Assembly: GCA_036768485.1 (NCBI GenBank)
Contig: JAVLUZ010000145.1
Coordinates: 16,392,304 to 16,456,303 of the forward strand
Direction of reading: 5' to 3'
From: Mermis nigrescens
Lineage: Eukaryota; Nematoda; Enoplea; Mermithida; Mermithidae
DNA length: 64,000 nucleotides
Positions 23,129 through 34,852 of this stretch are shown here, one piece after another. The notes under the pieces were generated by a model that was not told the origin of the DNA, did no database searches, and saw only the letters and a list, made by a program, of their open reading frames with translations. The translations under genes and the position numbers were made by a program. Position 1 is the first letter of the stretch. The number at the start of each line of letters is the position of its first letter.

Positions 23129-23988
23129 AAGTTTGCTAATAAGATGGTATTGGTTCCTCAAGATGTTTTTTTGAATCAGTCTAGTACCAAAAAATCCCCA
23201 ATTCAAAAACAAATTGACAAGTTTTAAATTGAGCTTCAAAAGGTTTCAGATAGTAAAGAGAGTCCCAAACAACTAATTTCAATTGTACTCACAGCTATTT
23301 ATTTGGTATTTAAACTCAGAGGCTGAAAGACGACAACCGCAGCCTTTAATTCTCAAGGAAGATGAAAAATAAGAGCCCAAGTGGTACAAATCAGTATTAA
23401 AAGATCTGCTGAGAAGTAAACAAAAAAAGGCAAAATTATTATTGTCGCATGTAAGACATAGTAATTTAATTAATATTAATGATAATGGTAAAATTGCGAT
23501 CCAGGGGCAAACAATTCCTGATTCTCACATCATTGATTTAATTAACAATTTTAGTAGAGAACAAACAATTGTTGCAAAACCCCCATTGGCGCCTCGGAAT
23601 TGTTTCAGGACATATTCCCTTAAATTACATTGGCCATCCAAATAGACAAAAAATGATTAATGATATTATGGAGTATGACAAATCACTAACAATACCACAG
23701 CAAGAAGAGTCAAGTGGTCTTAGGTGCAAAATTGATTTGGAAGGACCAGTAGCAAAGAGGATGGGAATTGAGGAACCAATTGAATGTAAGCCAAAATCCA
23801 AAAGAAAACAACATAGAATGAAAAGTAAACAACAACAACAACAAAAACTAACCATACCTGGATGGAAATGGCACTTCAAGCGCAAGTTTAAAGGTTCAGT
23901 ACTGTCCTCAGTAAAGAGATTGCAGGAAGAAGCAATGCGTAAGCGCAAACTCAATTTATTGGAAAGACGTTTAGAAAAAAAGATTTAA
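23126..23988 (+). pseudogene. Polinton A copy of the 190-aa conserved protein, broken and extended
   Basis: It starts MKFANKMVLVPQDVF, matching the KTILVPADI start of the protein at 40219-40791. The middle block GKIAIQGQTIPDSHIIDLIN corresponds to GELVINGQKIYGSNVVDLVH, and after a frameshift near 23600 HIPLNYIG corresponds to NIPLKNVG. An open frame continues to 23988 through a lysine/glutamine-rich basic region (KSKRKQHRMKSKQQQQQ) not present in element B. Several stops interrupt the first part. Function is unknown; the family is conserved next to the ATPase in both elements. Confidence 0.7.
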
Positions 23989-24149
23989 ACAAGTGCAAGT
24001 ATGACATAAGCAAAAACTAGAATATTTGACAGCCGCAAGAAGTTTTGTACCAAAATGATTGGAGTACTCATCTTTGTACGCAGATGATGGGTAAGAATAA
24101 TTATATAAAAGAAACAATGTAGCGAGAACAATTCATATTATTATCCAAA

Positions 24150-25190
24150 AGGAATAAAAAGCGGTTGTTTGAATCCATTTACAAAACTTGGACAATCCAT
24201 CATCTTTCACCAGTGTTAAATTATTATACAATGCTGCAAGGAGGAAAGACCCCTTGGTCACGTTTGATCACATCAGGGGATAGCTTGCGTCGCAAGACAC
24301 TTACACCTTACATGGACCAGCTTATCAAAAATTTAAGAAAAACAAAATTTATGCATTTGATATAGATCATTAATGGGAATTGGACCTGGCTGATATGACT
24401 TTGCTCAAAGATTACAATGATAATTTTAAATTCATTCTTACATGCATAGATGTAGTAAGTACACATGGGCGCGACCAATGAAAACCAAGTCTGGTACTAA
24501 CGTAGTGAATGCATTAAAATGCATATTTATTGAGGGATGTAAACCATGGCGTACTTGCACTGACATGGGAAGAGAATTTCTCAATCAAGAATTTCAAAAT
24601 GTACTCAAATTGGAGCGTATTGACTATTTTACATTCCAGAATAAAGATTTAAAATGTGCTATTGTGGAGAGATTTAATCATATGCTTAAGAATAGAATGT
24701 GCCGTTATTTTACTGAAAATGCGACCTATAAGTGGATCGACATTTTGGTTAAGTTGGTTCAAACTTACAACAATACTATTGATTGATCAATTAGAATGAG
24801 ACCCATAGATGTAAATATTAACAACGTTCAACAGGTATTACATACGTTGTATGAAAAATTACATCACTGAAAGAAACCTGAACTGTCAATTGGCGATTAT
24901 GTTTGCATTATCAAGTATCATCAAATATTTGACAAGAGCTACAAACCTCAATACACTGATGAAATTTATAAAATTTCTCACTTTATTAGCCATCAAATCA
25001 AGCCCATATATAAATTGATAGATTTAAGCAGAGAGGACATTGTTGGTACATTTTCTGAGCGAGAGCTGCAAAAAGTTGAATATATTGAGAATCATGCTTT
25101 GAGGATTGAAAATGTGTTAAAGGAGCGGTGATTGCAGGACGGTCGAGTTCAATTGTTGGTAAAGTGGTTTTCAATTGTTGGTGAAGTGGT
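24150..25190 (+). pseudogene. int: Retroviral-type (RVE) integrase of Polinton A, broken
   Basis: Collinear with the intact integrase of element B. An N-terminal YKTWTIHHLSPVLNYY block near 24180; the first catalytic Asp in LDLADMTLLKDYND near 24385; IDV-type and WARP blocks near 24450; the second catalytic Asp in TDMGREF near 24560; the third residue in IVERFNHMLKNRMCRYF near 24665; a C-terminal tail with a chromodomain-like ENVLKER...VQLLVKW near 25110-25165. Stops and one-base shifts occur at about 24363, 24460, 24785 and 25130. It is on the + strand at the right end of element A, the opposite arrangement to element B. Confidence 0.85.
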
Positions 25191-25751
25191 TTAATGAATA
25201 GAGTATGATGAAAATGTTGAAAAGTTTATAATCCCTCTTTAAATTTTTATTGTTTGGAAATTTTAGGTTTTTTTGTGATAACTGCTCATTTATAGCCAAA
25301 ACATTACAAAAAATTAAACAACACAAAACAAAAAAAGAAAAACCATCAAACATCCTAAAACAAAAAGGCTTGTAGAAATAAATGCATTTTATTACTTAGG
25401 TATGATGCTTGCACAATAATAAAAGCTGCACAATGACAAAAAAATCATGAAAACTTACAAAAAATTTAGAAAATTTCACTTTTAAACATTCATAGCAATG
25501 GTTTGCTTAGCTAATAATTCGATTTTGATAGTCTAGAAATTATGCATGGTACTTAAAATACACTGCGTACATACATGCTTAACTTGATCAATTTGATTGA
25601 CCTGTTGAGCTTACCAAAAAGCTTATGATAACAATTTTTAGGATAATTCAGAACATTATTAGAAAAATCTTGAAGAATTTGAGTGTAATATAATTTTAAA
25701 TTCGTTTTCATGAAATTTTCAAAATTATCCTAAATATAATAAATATGTCAC
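25191..25751. other. Non-coding interval right of the integrase relic
   Basis: AT-rich. No gene, and no terminal inverted repeat matching the left side of element A, was seen, so the right boundary of element A is undefined. Confidence 0.4.
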
Positions 25752-25759
25752 ATGGGGAC

Positions 25760-25996
25760 CACACCTGGGCGTGGGGGGTATGCACCTCCCCCCAGAAACC
25801 AAAATACCCCACCCCTTAGAATTCAATTTTTGAAAACTTTTTTTCCGTTTTTCCACAATTTTTTGATGCTAATGGATAGTGCTTGATGAGAAAGGTCTAA
25901 AAATGGTGTTTTTATCGCCATACCACCATTTTTAGGGCATTTTTGGACCTTCAAAAAATCTTGCACACTTCAGAATTTTGGTGCTGCCCACATATG
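25760..25996 (-). mobile_element. MITE copy 8
   Basis: A 237-bp copy, CACACCTGGGCG to GCCCACATATG, with perfect 8-bp duplications ATGGGGAC (25752-25759 and 25997-26004). Confidence 0.92.
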
Positions 25997-26004
25997 ATGG
26001 GGAC

Positions 26005-28359
26005 TGCTTTTTATTAACAAATCACATTTTTAGTTTTTATTAGGAAAAAACATTATGGAATTTTTATTATAAAAAAGCACATGAAAGACGTTCAGGCTTA
26101 CCATGAAGGACTGACTTTAGGCTTCCAGGTTACCCTGGTAAAAGGCCAGCTCCTCCCATGAGTAAGTTGAATTGTCATCATAAGTTTGGTTGGTCAACTT
26201 CGACAAATCAATCAAGTCAAAAAATGTCATCCATTTCAGCACTTGCCCAAAATTCCCAAGATATGAGAGTCAGACCCTCAGTAATGCATACCGTAGTCAT
26301 ATATGCCGGAATTTCTTTATTCAAAATTAAATTCCAAAAGAAATTCTCAATGCAGACAATCACATTGGTGATGCTGTACATTTGGCGGCTGGTAAATTCT
26401 TTGGCATATAAATTTTGGCGTTTTCAGAAATCATAGGCCATAAATGGTAAGCAAGTGCTCATTTTGATGCTCTGTTATCAGATTAGGGCTGATCTTATAG
26501 AATTTCTATGTTTGAATGCAATTGTTCCACAAAAATTGAAATCCCAGCCAATAACTGTTGCTGTTGGACCATTTTCTTGTACAATAAGGGGTATATTAAA
26601 AACAAAATAGTTTTTTATATTTGGGGCAGAAAATTGCTTAGACATTAACATTACATATTAAGACATAATTATTTTGATTTTTACAATTAAGCTTTAACCT
26701 ACTTAATTTTGAATGCATGAGAAGCAAAAAACATGATCTCACTTTTTACTACACTCTGTTTTGCCTGACCTTGTGCATAAATTCTAAGAATTTTCATTGA
26801 CAGTAAGCCATGGGTTACGATAACTATATATCAGAAATATGCTATAATTGCAATCTGTCAGCTCATTGTTGAGGATAGTTTTAAAATGTATGACGGAAAT
26901 TGTGTGTAACAGACTATAATAATTTGCATCCTGATTATTGAATAAATTAACAAACATATGGAAAAACACAATTTTGTGTATTTAATCATCAGATCTTGCA
27001 TAAAAGTGAAAATTTAAAAATTAACAAATTTGATACATGAGTTATAATCAGGATTGGAATACATATAAATAATTAAGTACTCTATTATTTTATTTGTCAA
27101 CAAAAATTTTTGATGTCTTAAAAGGCAAGCTGTTTCAAATTATAAAATAAATAAAAACTTGATTACAGAAAAACAATATTGTTTTGAAATATATTTTTCT
27201 GTTTAAATGACAAATCATACTAGATTTGAATAAAATCAATCAATTTGAGATATCAATGCAAAAACGATAACAAATTTTGTCAAAATTAATTCATGGGAAT
27301 GTTGCCAAAACAAGAATGTCCAATGATACAAAAACTTAGGTGAAGTGAACCTGATTTAGCAAGACTATTTTATTGCAATAACTTAATGTCTCCATATTCA
27401 TGACCAGAAAATTACAGAACTAATTATATTTAGTTTATGGTCAGTTGCAACAACTTTTAACAATGCATATGTGATAATGAATTTATCTGCATATAATTTA
27501 ACTTTATTGTGTTTATGTATTAATCATTATCTTCTATGACCTTTTCCACTGAAATTTAGGTAATTTTTATTATTTGCAGTCAACCTCTGCAATTCTAACA
27601 TTGCGTATATGCATTTACATAGTTTTATTTATTAATGTTTATGCATTGTCAATTTGTTGGATATGACCTTCAAATGACCAGCGGGCAAAATAACACACTG
27701 GCTCAACTTCAATGACCAGGTGGGCGTATTTAACTAGTGGGGCCATTATACCATAGCAGTCTCGGTTTAATGGGTAGGCCCATTATCCCGTGGCGGGCTA
27801 TATTTTTAACAAGAGTCCATATGCAATACATTCACATTACTTGAACTCTAAATTTATTCAAGAATCTAGAGGTTATTGCACTATTCCCTGTTAATTGAAT
27901 TGAATTTTTTGTCTAATTTTGTGGCTTTTGTATTCAATAATATTACTTTGGGAGGCTTTGTCTAATAAGCAGGTTCCACCACAGTCAAATACACAGGCTC
28001 GCTACATGATACACCCACCCCCACTTACCAAGATCTATGCCAACTAATAGTTCATCAACCACTATGTACAACACACGTAATATTACACACACAAAATGTA
28101 CCAATGCTGTAGTAAAGTGAGTCAGGCCACAATGATGTAAGATAGGGTATCTTTCAACATTGCAGCCTAGAGTACCATCCCTTACTACTACAATTGGCGC
28201 CCAACTGAATGCCAAATTTTCTAAGTCATGAAAGATATGGAGCCTGATGGTGTGTATATGATCATCTGTGACAATCCTCACATTCCAGGGGTCTTATCAA
28301 TTCATGTGACTTGATGCAAAGAGGTAGTAAGTAATAATGTCAAACAGTTAATCACTAAT
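26005..28359. other. AT-rich non-coding interval
   Basis: No gene recognised. Open frames (for example 26158-26436) have no family signature. A small GC-richer patch at about 27690-27800 repeats variants of GGGGCCATTATACCAT and GGCCCATTATCCCGTGGCGG; its nature is unclear. Confidence 0.45.
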
Positions 28360-28362
28360 GCT

Positions 28363-29742
28363 TACAAAAGTCCAGAAAAGGTCCTTTTTTGGGATAGCAT
28401 TAGTGTTTGCCGTAGTGATAGAATACTGTGTTTGTTTGATTTGAATGAGCTTGGGGAAATCCCACAAGCATTGCGAGCTTTGCTTCTTAACAAATCATTA
28501 ACCACTCTTTGTTTTGACCTTGATAACAAAACGTCAGCTGCACTAGTCAATACTGACTGCTGGCTCAAAAATTACAAACTCACAATTAATCTTGCATCAT
28601 TAATCAAGGTGGCCCAAGATCACCAGATGACTCCATTTTTTGTTAAAAACTACTGATCAATTTTGAGTCGCTTGCTTATTTTTTCTTCTCAAGTGCAGTC
28701 TCAAGGTACCTACACTCATTGTTAACTCCACACTTACAAGTGTGCTCTTTTCAGCACTTACATTCAATTTTAATGCCCTTCTTGAAGTCAGCTTTGACAA
28801 ATTGTATTGTGCACTTCAGAAGTAAAACACTGGCATACAACTCCCTCTGCCTATCTTGTCAAATTCAAGAGTGGTGCACAAACTCTTCACAAGAACCATC
28901 AAATCAGTCAGAGCACCCTATCAATCTGACACCCAAGAAACTAGCCAAGTTAGCTCTCAAAGCTCAGCTAAATCACAAAAAGATAAGCAGTCTCATTATC
29001 AGCAACATCTTTTGTTAATTGAAAGCTCCTTTGACAACTACTACAAGGGAGAAAATCCAATGCTGCTAGTGCAGCATCTTCCAAAAAACAACAAGTATTA
29101 ATGGAGCAACCGGCTTACCCAAATCAACCATCACCATTGCAGGAACCAGCATACTTGACTCCTTCATTGCCTGTGCAGGATGTGAGAACCAAGAATATTG
29201 CCCTACAGTTCCAATTGCTACAAAAGTCAGTGCAAGTCAAATTTCAAAAGCAGTCTGGTAGATCTCAAAGTAATTGTTGGACTGACTACAAAGAATTTTA
29301 CAATGAATGCTTGTACGAGTTGCACAAGAGTTTTGTCATGGGTCAAGAAGAGATGCATGACAAGGAACAATGGCTCTTCAATTTCATACACATACGGGTA
29401 GAATCAAAGCTGAGAAATTTCAACGATTTTTGTCTGACAGCTGATTTAGGCTTGTTTTGCAAGGCAGTCATCAAGGACACTTTTGTCCATGCCCATATTG
29501 ATAGAAAATAGCAACACGCTGCTGCTAATGCGATAAAAATGATACAAATGCTTAATTCACTAATGTATGCTAAATTTACTAATATGAGTATTTATGCTTT
29601 GTTTTTTGGGAGATTGGTTCCCACATTATCCACACAAGTAGCTGAAAAAATGTATCACTCAATTACCCTCTTTAAAGTTTATCTGGGGAGGACGCCAAAT
29701 TTATCAGGTCGGATAGGCTGTAGTGAAGCATTATTTTAGTCT
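28363..29742 (+). pseudogene. Unrecognised, apparently broken coding cluster
   Basis: Four open frames in tandem (28432-28656, 28719-29018, 29101-29511, 29539-29739) have a base composition more even than the surroundings and protein-like composition. The first reads RILCLFDLNELGEIPQALRA, with a leucine- and Asp-rich repeat. The third is the longest (136 aa), Pro-rich at the start, with Trp/Tyr/Cys-rich stretches such as NCWTDYKEFYNECLYELHK. Stops and frame changes between them suggest one decayed gene, or exons. I do not recognise a family. Its neighbours are repeats, so a transposon or gag-like origin is possible but unproven. Confidence 0.35.
29101..29511 (+). CDS. Unrecognised 136-aa ORF
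   Basis: The best open frame of the cluster, starting MEQPAYPNQPSPLQEPAYL. The Pro-rich N-terminus is followed by a helical charged region ending DTFVHAHIDRK. No signal peptide, membrane segment or known motif is visible. It may be an exon of a larger gene, because coding-like sequence continues downstream at 29539-29739 in another frame. Confidence 0.35.
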   Translation: MEQPAYPNQPSPLQEPAYLTPSLPVQDVRTKNIALQFQLLQKSVQVKFQKQSGRSQSNCWTDYKEFYNECLYELHKSFVMGQEEMHDKEQWLFNFIHIRVESKLRNFNDFCLTADLGLFCKAVIKDTFVHAHIDRK

Positions 29743-29762
29743 TGCAACACATTAACTATCAA

Positions 29763-29780
29763 TACACACACACACACACA
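29763..29780. repeat. (CA)n microsatellite
   Basis: Short run of CA dinucleotides. Confidence 0.9.
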
Positions 29781-30318
29781 CTTATAACATTATTACTTTT
29801 TATATGCAAACAACTTATAGCAAATTGTAACAGAAGTTTTTATAATTTTTTTGCTAAAAGTATGATTCTGATTCAGCTTTTGTAAGTTTATCGCAAATCT
29901 CTGATTTCTCAAATGATGCCAATAGTCAAATGCTAACTCACTTAAAGCTCACATGATAGAAATATTCAGAAAATAGAACACATTGAATACATTACTTTTA
30001 ACAACCACACAAGATAGTGTAGATCTTTATCTATATGTGATCTGATGGACACTCATGATTTTGCGCTTCTTGCCCTCTCGTTTTAATCTTATAAAAATTA
30101 CTGACTGTTTGCACTAAATTTAGTTTGGTTCAGTTGCTCACACACTCGTAGGGCTCCCCCACTTATAAATATTTTTACACAAGTTATTTGTATCTTAATG
30201 CTCATTCATTTATAATTCTTGCTAGCTGTCTGCTTTGATAATTAAACCAGCCACACTACAATCTTGACTGGCCTTACTTGGGAAAACCGTTTACAGCACT
30301 TCAGTTGTAACTATTACC
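29781..30318. other. Non-coding interval
   Basis: Nothing recognised between the broken ORF cluster and the second copy of the tandem array. Confidence 0.4.
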
Positions 30319-30735
30319 CCTCTGGGGTACAATGGTTAATGATGCTAGCTAAGTTCACATGCACTAAATACAAGATTAAGTCATAAGCAAGCTGACGTCA
30401 TTATACCCCGGAGTTGTGCATGATACAGTGGTACCTACATTTATTGGCTTTCTTCCCTTTTCCCAGCCCAAAATTAGCATATCCGGTGGGGCATCCATAA
30501 ATCTGCCCATGGATCAGGATTAGGGGATAAACCAATTTTGTTACATTGTGCTAAAATTATGTACATATACATTGAATGACCGCTAAGCTTTCTGGACCCC
30601 CGGATCAGGATTAGGGAATTAATCAATTTTAAACATTGCGCTAAAATTATGTACATACACGTTTAATGACTGCTAAGCTATGCACCCCTTCTTGCCCCAA
30701 ATTAGCATATCCAAAGGGCCTGGCATTTATAAACC
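30319..30735. repeat. Degenerate tandem array (copy B, paralogue of 7.84-8.56 kb)
   Basis: It starts GTACAATGGTTAATGATGCT, continues through AGCTGACGTCATTATAC, and has two to three units with GTGCTAAAATTATGTACATA and GACCGCTAAGCTTTCTGG. Same order and strand as the 7.84-8.56 kb copy but shorter and without the MITE. Both are likely copies of one larger repeat. Confidence 0.75.
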
Positions 30736-33199
30736 CCCTACAATAGGATTATCGACTCTTTTACAATATTATGAAACGTTACGATGAAATTACTATACGG
30801 TTTCTTATTAATGATGAATATATGTAAATAACAGTGTTACAAGGGCAATGCTAATTTTACATTCTAAGTTATTGAATGAACTATTAAGAGCAAAGATAAA
30901 TTAAAGAAACTGAAATTGAAACTTAATGAATGAAGGTTTCTGCGCACGTTGTTTTTACTATACAATGAATAATTTTGAGGTTTTTGAACTCCCCAGAAAG
31001 AACTGGAGAGATTCAGAACATGAGACATAGCTCATTAGAAAGAACAACAAATTTTCTAGCTAATTACTGAAGAAAATTTTAAAATATGACAGAAACTCAC
31101 AGAATAATATCTGAAAACATCAAAAGCTACAGTATGACAGCCTTCCTGATGGCCATATTGAAAAACTGGAATTCTTTAGTAAATCAGACAAATAGGATAT
31201 CATTTAAACGAGCTTGTTTTGGGCTTTCTAAAATCTGCTTAAACATCAAAAAATATGAAAAATAGCGCAAGTAAAATGCATACCTTGTGGAGGCAGCCAT
31301 ATTGAAAAAAATTGAATTGAAATTGCAGGAAGAACTATTGAGAAACACGAAAAACAAAAATGGGTGAAATTTAGAGCACAAAAATATCCAACTATTTTGC
31401 TATTTTCCAAAATATGAAATTTAATCTGTATACTGTAGGGACCAAGCAAAGTTTGAGCACTTTTTTGAGCCTAGCATACTGTGGATATAAGCTAGCTATA
31501 CTGTTTTTGGCAAAATAGTTTCATTTTAAAATTGTCTATCTATAACATTTTATTTCATGAAAATCCGTTTAGTGGTTCTTGAGTCCATCTCAAAAAGCCT
31601 CACTCCACTGAAATGAGTTATTTGATGGTGAGCAGGTTCATCAGCTTTGACCGACTGTCAAACTGTAGGCATGTCACACCATAAAACATGGACTAATTTT
31701 TGAGCAAGCTGAATGAATTGTGATCATTTATTGTATTTATTCCTATAACAAATACCAGCGGATCAAAAGTTATACTCAAAAATGTACTCAAATTCTCAAA
31801 TTGTGTGAAAACGACGTGTGCGGCCATGATTCACAAATCATGTACGTTTAACGAGCTATATAATTTACAGATAAAATCGGAAGATGCAATTTCTTTTTTA
31901 AGTCTTTATCCAGATTGTTTGCGAATAACCAAAATGCATGTTTCTTTTTTTTGCCTTACAAATTCTTGTATTCATTTTCTGCTCTCGCACCTTGTTTATA
32001 TATAAATTTGACCTTGTTGTTCATAAAAGGCCAAAACAAATTGGCGTTCATGGCATTTTTTGTTGTCAACCTCCATGTCCAAAATTTTTATCATTAAATA
32101 CAACATAAATCGTTAATAGTGGTGGTAAAATTGATTGCTAGTAGGACAGGGCCAGTTTCTTTGGTCAATCAAAAGCGATTCTGAATAGTTACACGAGCAG
32201 TAATAAATCTATATTGTTCCAATAATAGGGTAGACATGTAATATCAATTCCATTTCATTTTTAGATGCATTTTAATGCAAATTGAAGATTTTCTATTTTG
32301 GGGTTTTTCTGTGTATATGTGTAACCATAAATGCAACAAATGGTTAGGTATGTTATTGTTGAAACTTTATTGATACACTTTTTTTGCCCAATTCCAAGCA
32401 CTTTTGAAGATAATTTGTGACTTTAATCCTTTTTAAAATCTTATTATATTTTTATAAGAAAATTTCTAATATGGAGATTAAAACCCTCCTATTGTGCTTA
32501 TATTAGTTGAAATCATGTCAAAAAATTATCATTTGGATGAAAGAAAAAAATTTTAGACATGGAAAAAATTTATCATAGGGGCCAGGTAATATTAATATGA
32601 TTATTAGCATAAATTAAAAAGTAGTACTCACATTATGACATATAATTGTTGTACTGCAAGTTACATACATTTTATAAATAAAGTGACAAGATTAAAATTT
32701 TGCAATCTAAACAACTTTCTCTTGCAACAAAAAATGGTTGTATACATGTAATTTATGCAGTTTTATATTAAATATCATTACTATCATCAATAAATTTAAC
32801 TTTTAAGCAATTTGCAAAAGCAGCACACTAAATTAATTTTTGCCATAGTAAATCATGAGCAGTTTTTTTTTGAAAAAATGATACAAATTAAAATTATTCA
32901 AAATTAAGAAACTGAGATCAGCAGTTCAAAATTGTACAAATGTATGATTTTCAAAAATATTTAGGTAAAGTTATATGTGCATATATCATTCATGACGGAA
33001 CATCATATTATTAAAAAAATTATAAGGAAATGAAGGAAACATTAACAAAAAATATTTATCAGCAAGCTATTCAGAAAAAGCGAGCAATAATTAAGTAATT
33101 GGAAGACTTACGTTTGCAACAATCTTGCAGAGTTAGAAAAATTCTTTTAAGTCCTGTATAAACATTTGTTCTCGATTACTTCTAAAAATTTAAACCGTA
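30736..33199. other. AT-rich non-coding interval
   Basis: No gene, RNA or mobile element recognised. Short open frames are random in appearance. Confidence 0.45.
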
Positions 33200-33229
33200 A
33201 GATATAGTCAGATAAGTAAACCTATAAAC

Positions 33230-34430
33230 TAGAGGCAAACTGACTCACTTTCGAAAAAATTTTAGGGCAACTAGGTCATATTTTTTTAGGATTCTTTTTA
33301 TGCAACTTGACTTGCATGAATTGAGGCACATATGAGTTTGCATATTAAATAAATATTTACTTATATACACCTCGCTTAACACTACACAAGTATGCTTTGC
33401 ATATGTAAATGCAATTTTCTTTTTGTAAGTTATACAATTTTTGCACCAAAAGAAGTTGATAAGGGAGATAAGAAGATCAAAAGAAACTTAGATATTTGCA
33501 AAAACAATTTTAAGTCTTACTTAATTACTGTTTTAAGCTTGCCAAGATCAAAAAGAGAACATGCAATTTTGGTCCAAAAAAACTTTTATAGGTCACACAA
33601 AAAACCCTAAAACATACTGAGCTAAGGCCACAGTTCTTAATGCATGTTGCATAAAATAAGACAGATAAGAAGATAAAAAACTGACTTGAGTGCTGAAAAA
33701 ATTTTAGAGGGTTGCTTGATTACTCTTTTGAGCTTACCAAAATTGAAAAAGAATATGCGATCTGACAAAAAAAGTTTTATAGGTCACACTTATAAGTTTT
33801 GACCAAGAAAGATAAGAAAGTCAAAAAATTAATGTAAATATGTTATCAATTTTTTGGCTTTAATGTATATGACTTGCATAAGTAAAAAAGATGAGCAAAG
33901 CAAAAAATGATGTATTTAGAAAAATTCAGTGTTGTTAGATGTGCTTAACCTTGTTGGAATATAAACAGATGCCAAATCAAAAAACAGTTTTTGGGGTCAG
34001 GACCATACATGGGCAGCAAGAAAATTCTGGGGAGGGGAATGCAAGATTTTTTTGAAGGTCAAAAAATGGCCTTAAAAATGGTGGTATGGCAATAAAAACA
34101 CCATTTTTCGATCATAAAAACACCCACTATCCATTGGCATCAAAAAAATTGCGAAAAAAAACACAAAAAAATTTTCAAAAATTGAATTCTGGGGGTATTC
34201 TGATTTCTGGGGGGTATTTCGGTTTCTGGAGGAGAGATGCATACCCCCAAAGCCCCCACGCCCAGGTGTGGTCAGGTCTTTTTTGGGGCAACAAAAGATA
34301 AGAAAAAATTAGCGTACATACATATTAGGGTTACTTGATTACTCTCTTAAGCTTACCAAAATTAAAAAAGAACACACAATTTGACAAAAAAGTTTTATAG
34401 GTCAAGCTTATTAGTTTTTTTATTACCCTA
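33230..34430. repeat. Dispersed repeat with AAGCTTACCAAAATTAAAAA unit, interrupted by a MITE
   Basis: The segment TTGATTACTCTTTTGAGCTT, then ACCAAAATTGAAAAAGAA and TATAGGTCACAC occurs with variation near 33515, 33720 and 34325, and at about 10395 elsewhere in the window. It suggests a diverged tandem repeat of a few hundred bases. No coding potential beyond short frames. Confidence 0.5.
34004..34270 (+). mobile_element. MITE copy 9
   Basis: A 267-bp copy, CATACATGGGC to GCCCAGGTGTG, with duplications GTCAGGAC (33996-34003) and GTCAGGTC (34271-34278), 7 of 8 identical. Confidence 0.9.
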
Positions 34431-34812
34431 AGTAAAGAGATTGAAGAAAGAAACAATGCATAAGCGCAAACTCAATTTACCAGAAAGACATTTAGAATAA
34501 AGATTCAAATGAGAGCAAGTAGGTCAAAAGCAAAAACTAGAATATTTGACAGCCACAAGAAGTTCAGTACCAAAATGATTAAGGTATTCATCTTTGTACT
34601 CAGATGACAGGTAAAAATAATTATATAAAAGAAGTGATGCAACAAGAATGATCTATATTATTATCCAAAATATATAAAAGGCAGTTGTATGAATCCATTC
34701 ACAAAAACTTGGATGATCCATCATTTTTTCGCCAGTGTTAAATTATTATGCCATGCTGCAAGGAGGAAAGACCCCTGATTTAAGGTTAGATCAAGTGAGG
34801 GAATGGCTTGCA
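34425..34812 (+). pseudogene. Third Polinton relic: duplicate of the sequence before and at the start of integrase A
   Basis: Closely parallels 23905-24280 of element A at the DNA level. Both have GTAAAGAGATTG, GCGCAAACTCAATTTA, AAAAACTAGAATATTTGACA, CATCTTTGTAC, ATAATTATATAAAAGAA and GCTGCAAGGAGGAAAGACCC. It covers the end of the lysine-rich open frame and the first codons of the integrase, then stops at a truncated MITE. So it is a partial copy of an element of the same lineage as A, with many disruptions. Confidence 0.7.
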
Positions 34813-34852
34813 CCATAGGTGGGCAGCACCCAAATTCTGGGGTGGGGGTGAA
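34813..34852 (+). mobile_element. MITE copy 10, truncated
   Basis: Only the first 40 or so bases are left: CATAGGTGGGCAGCACCCA, then AATTCTGGGG. The remainder is deleted. Confidence 0.7.

Noticed and set aside
23625..23954. 109-codon minus-strand frame with a Cys run
   Set aside because: Antisense of the CAA-repeat and lysine-rich stretch in the relic 190-aa gene.
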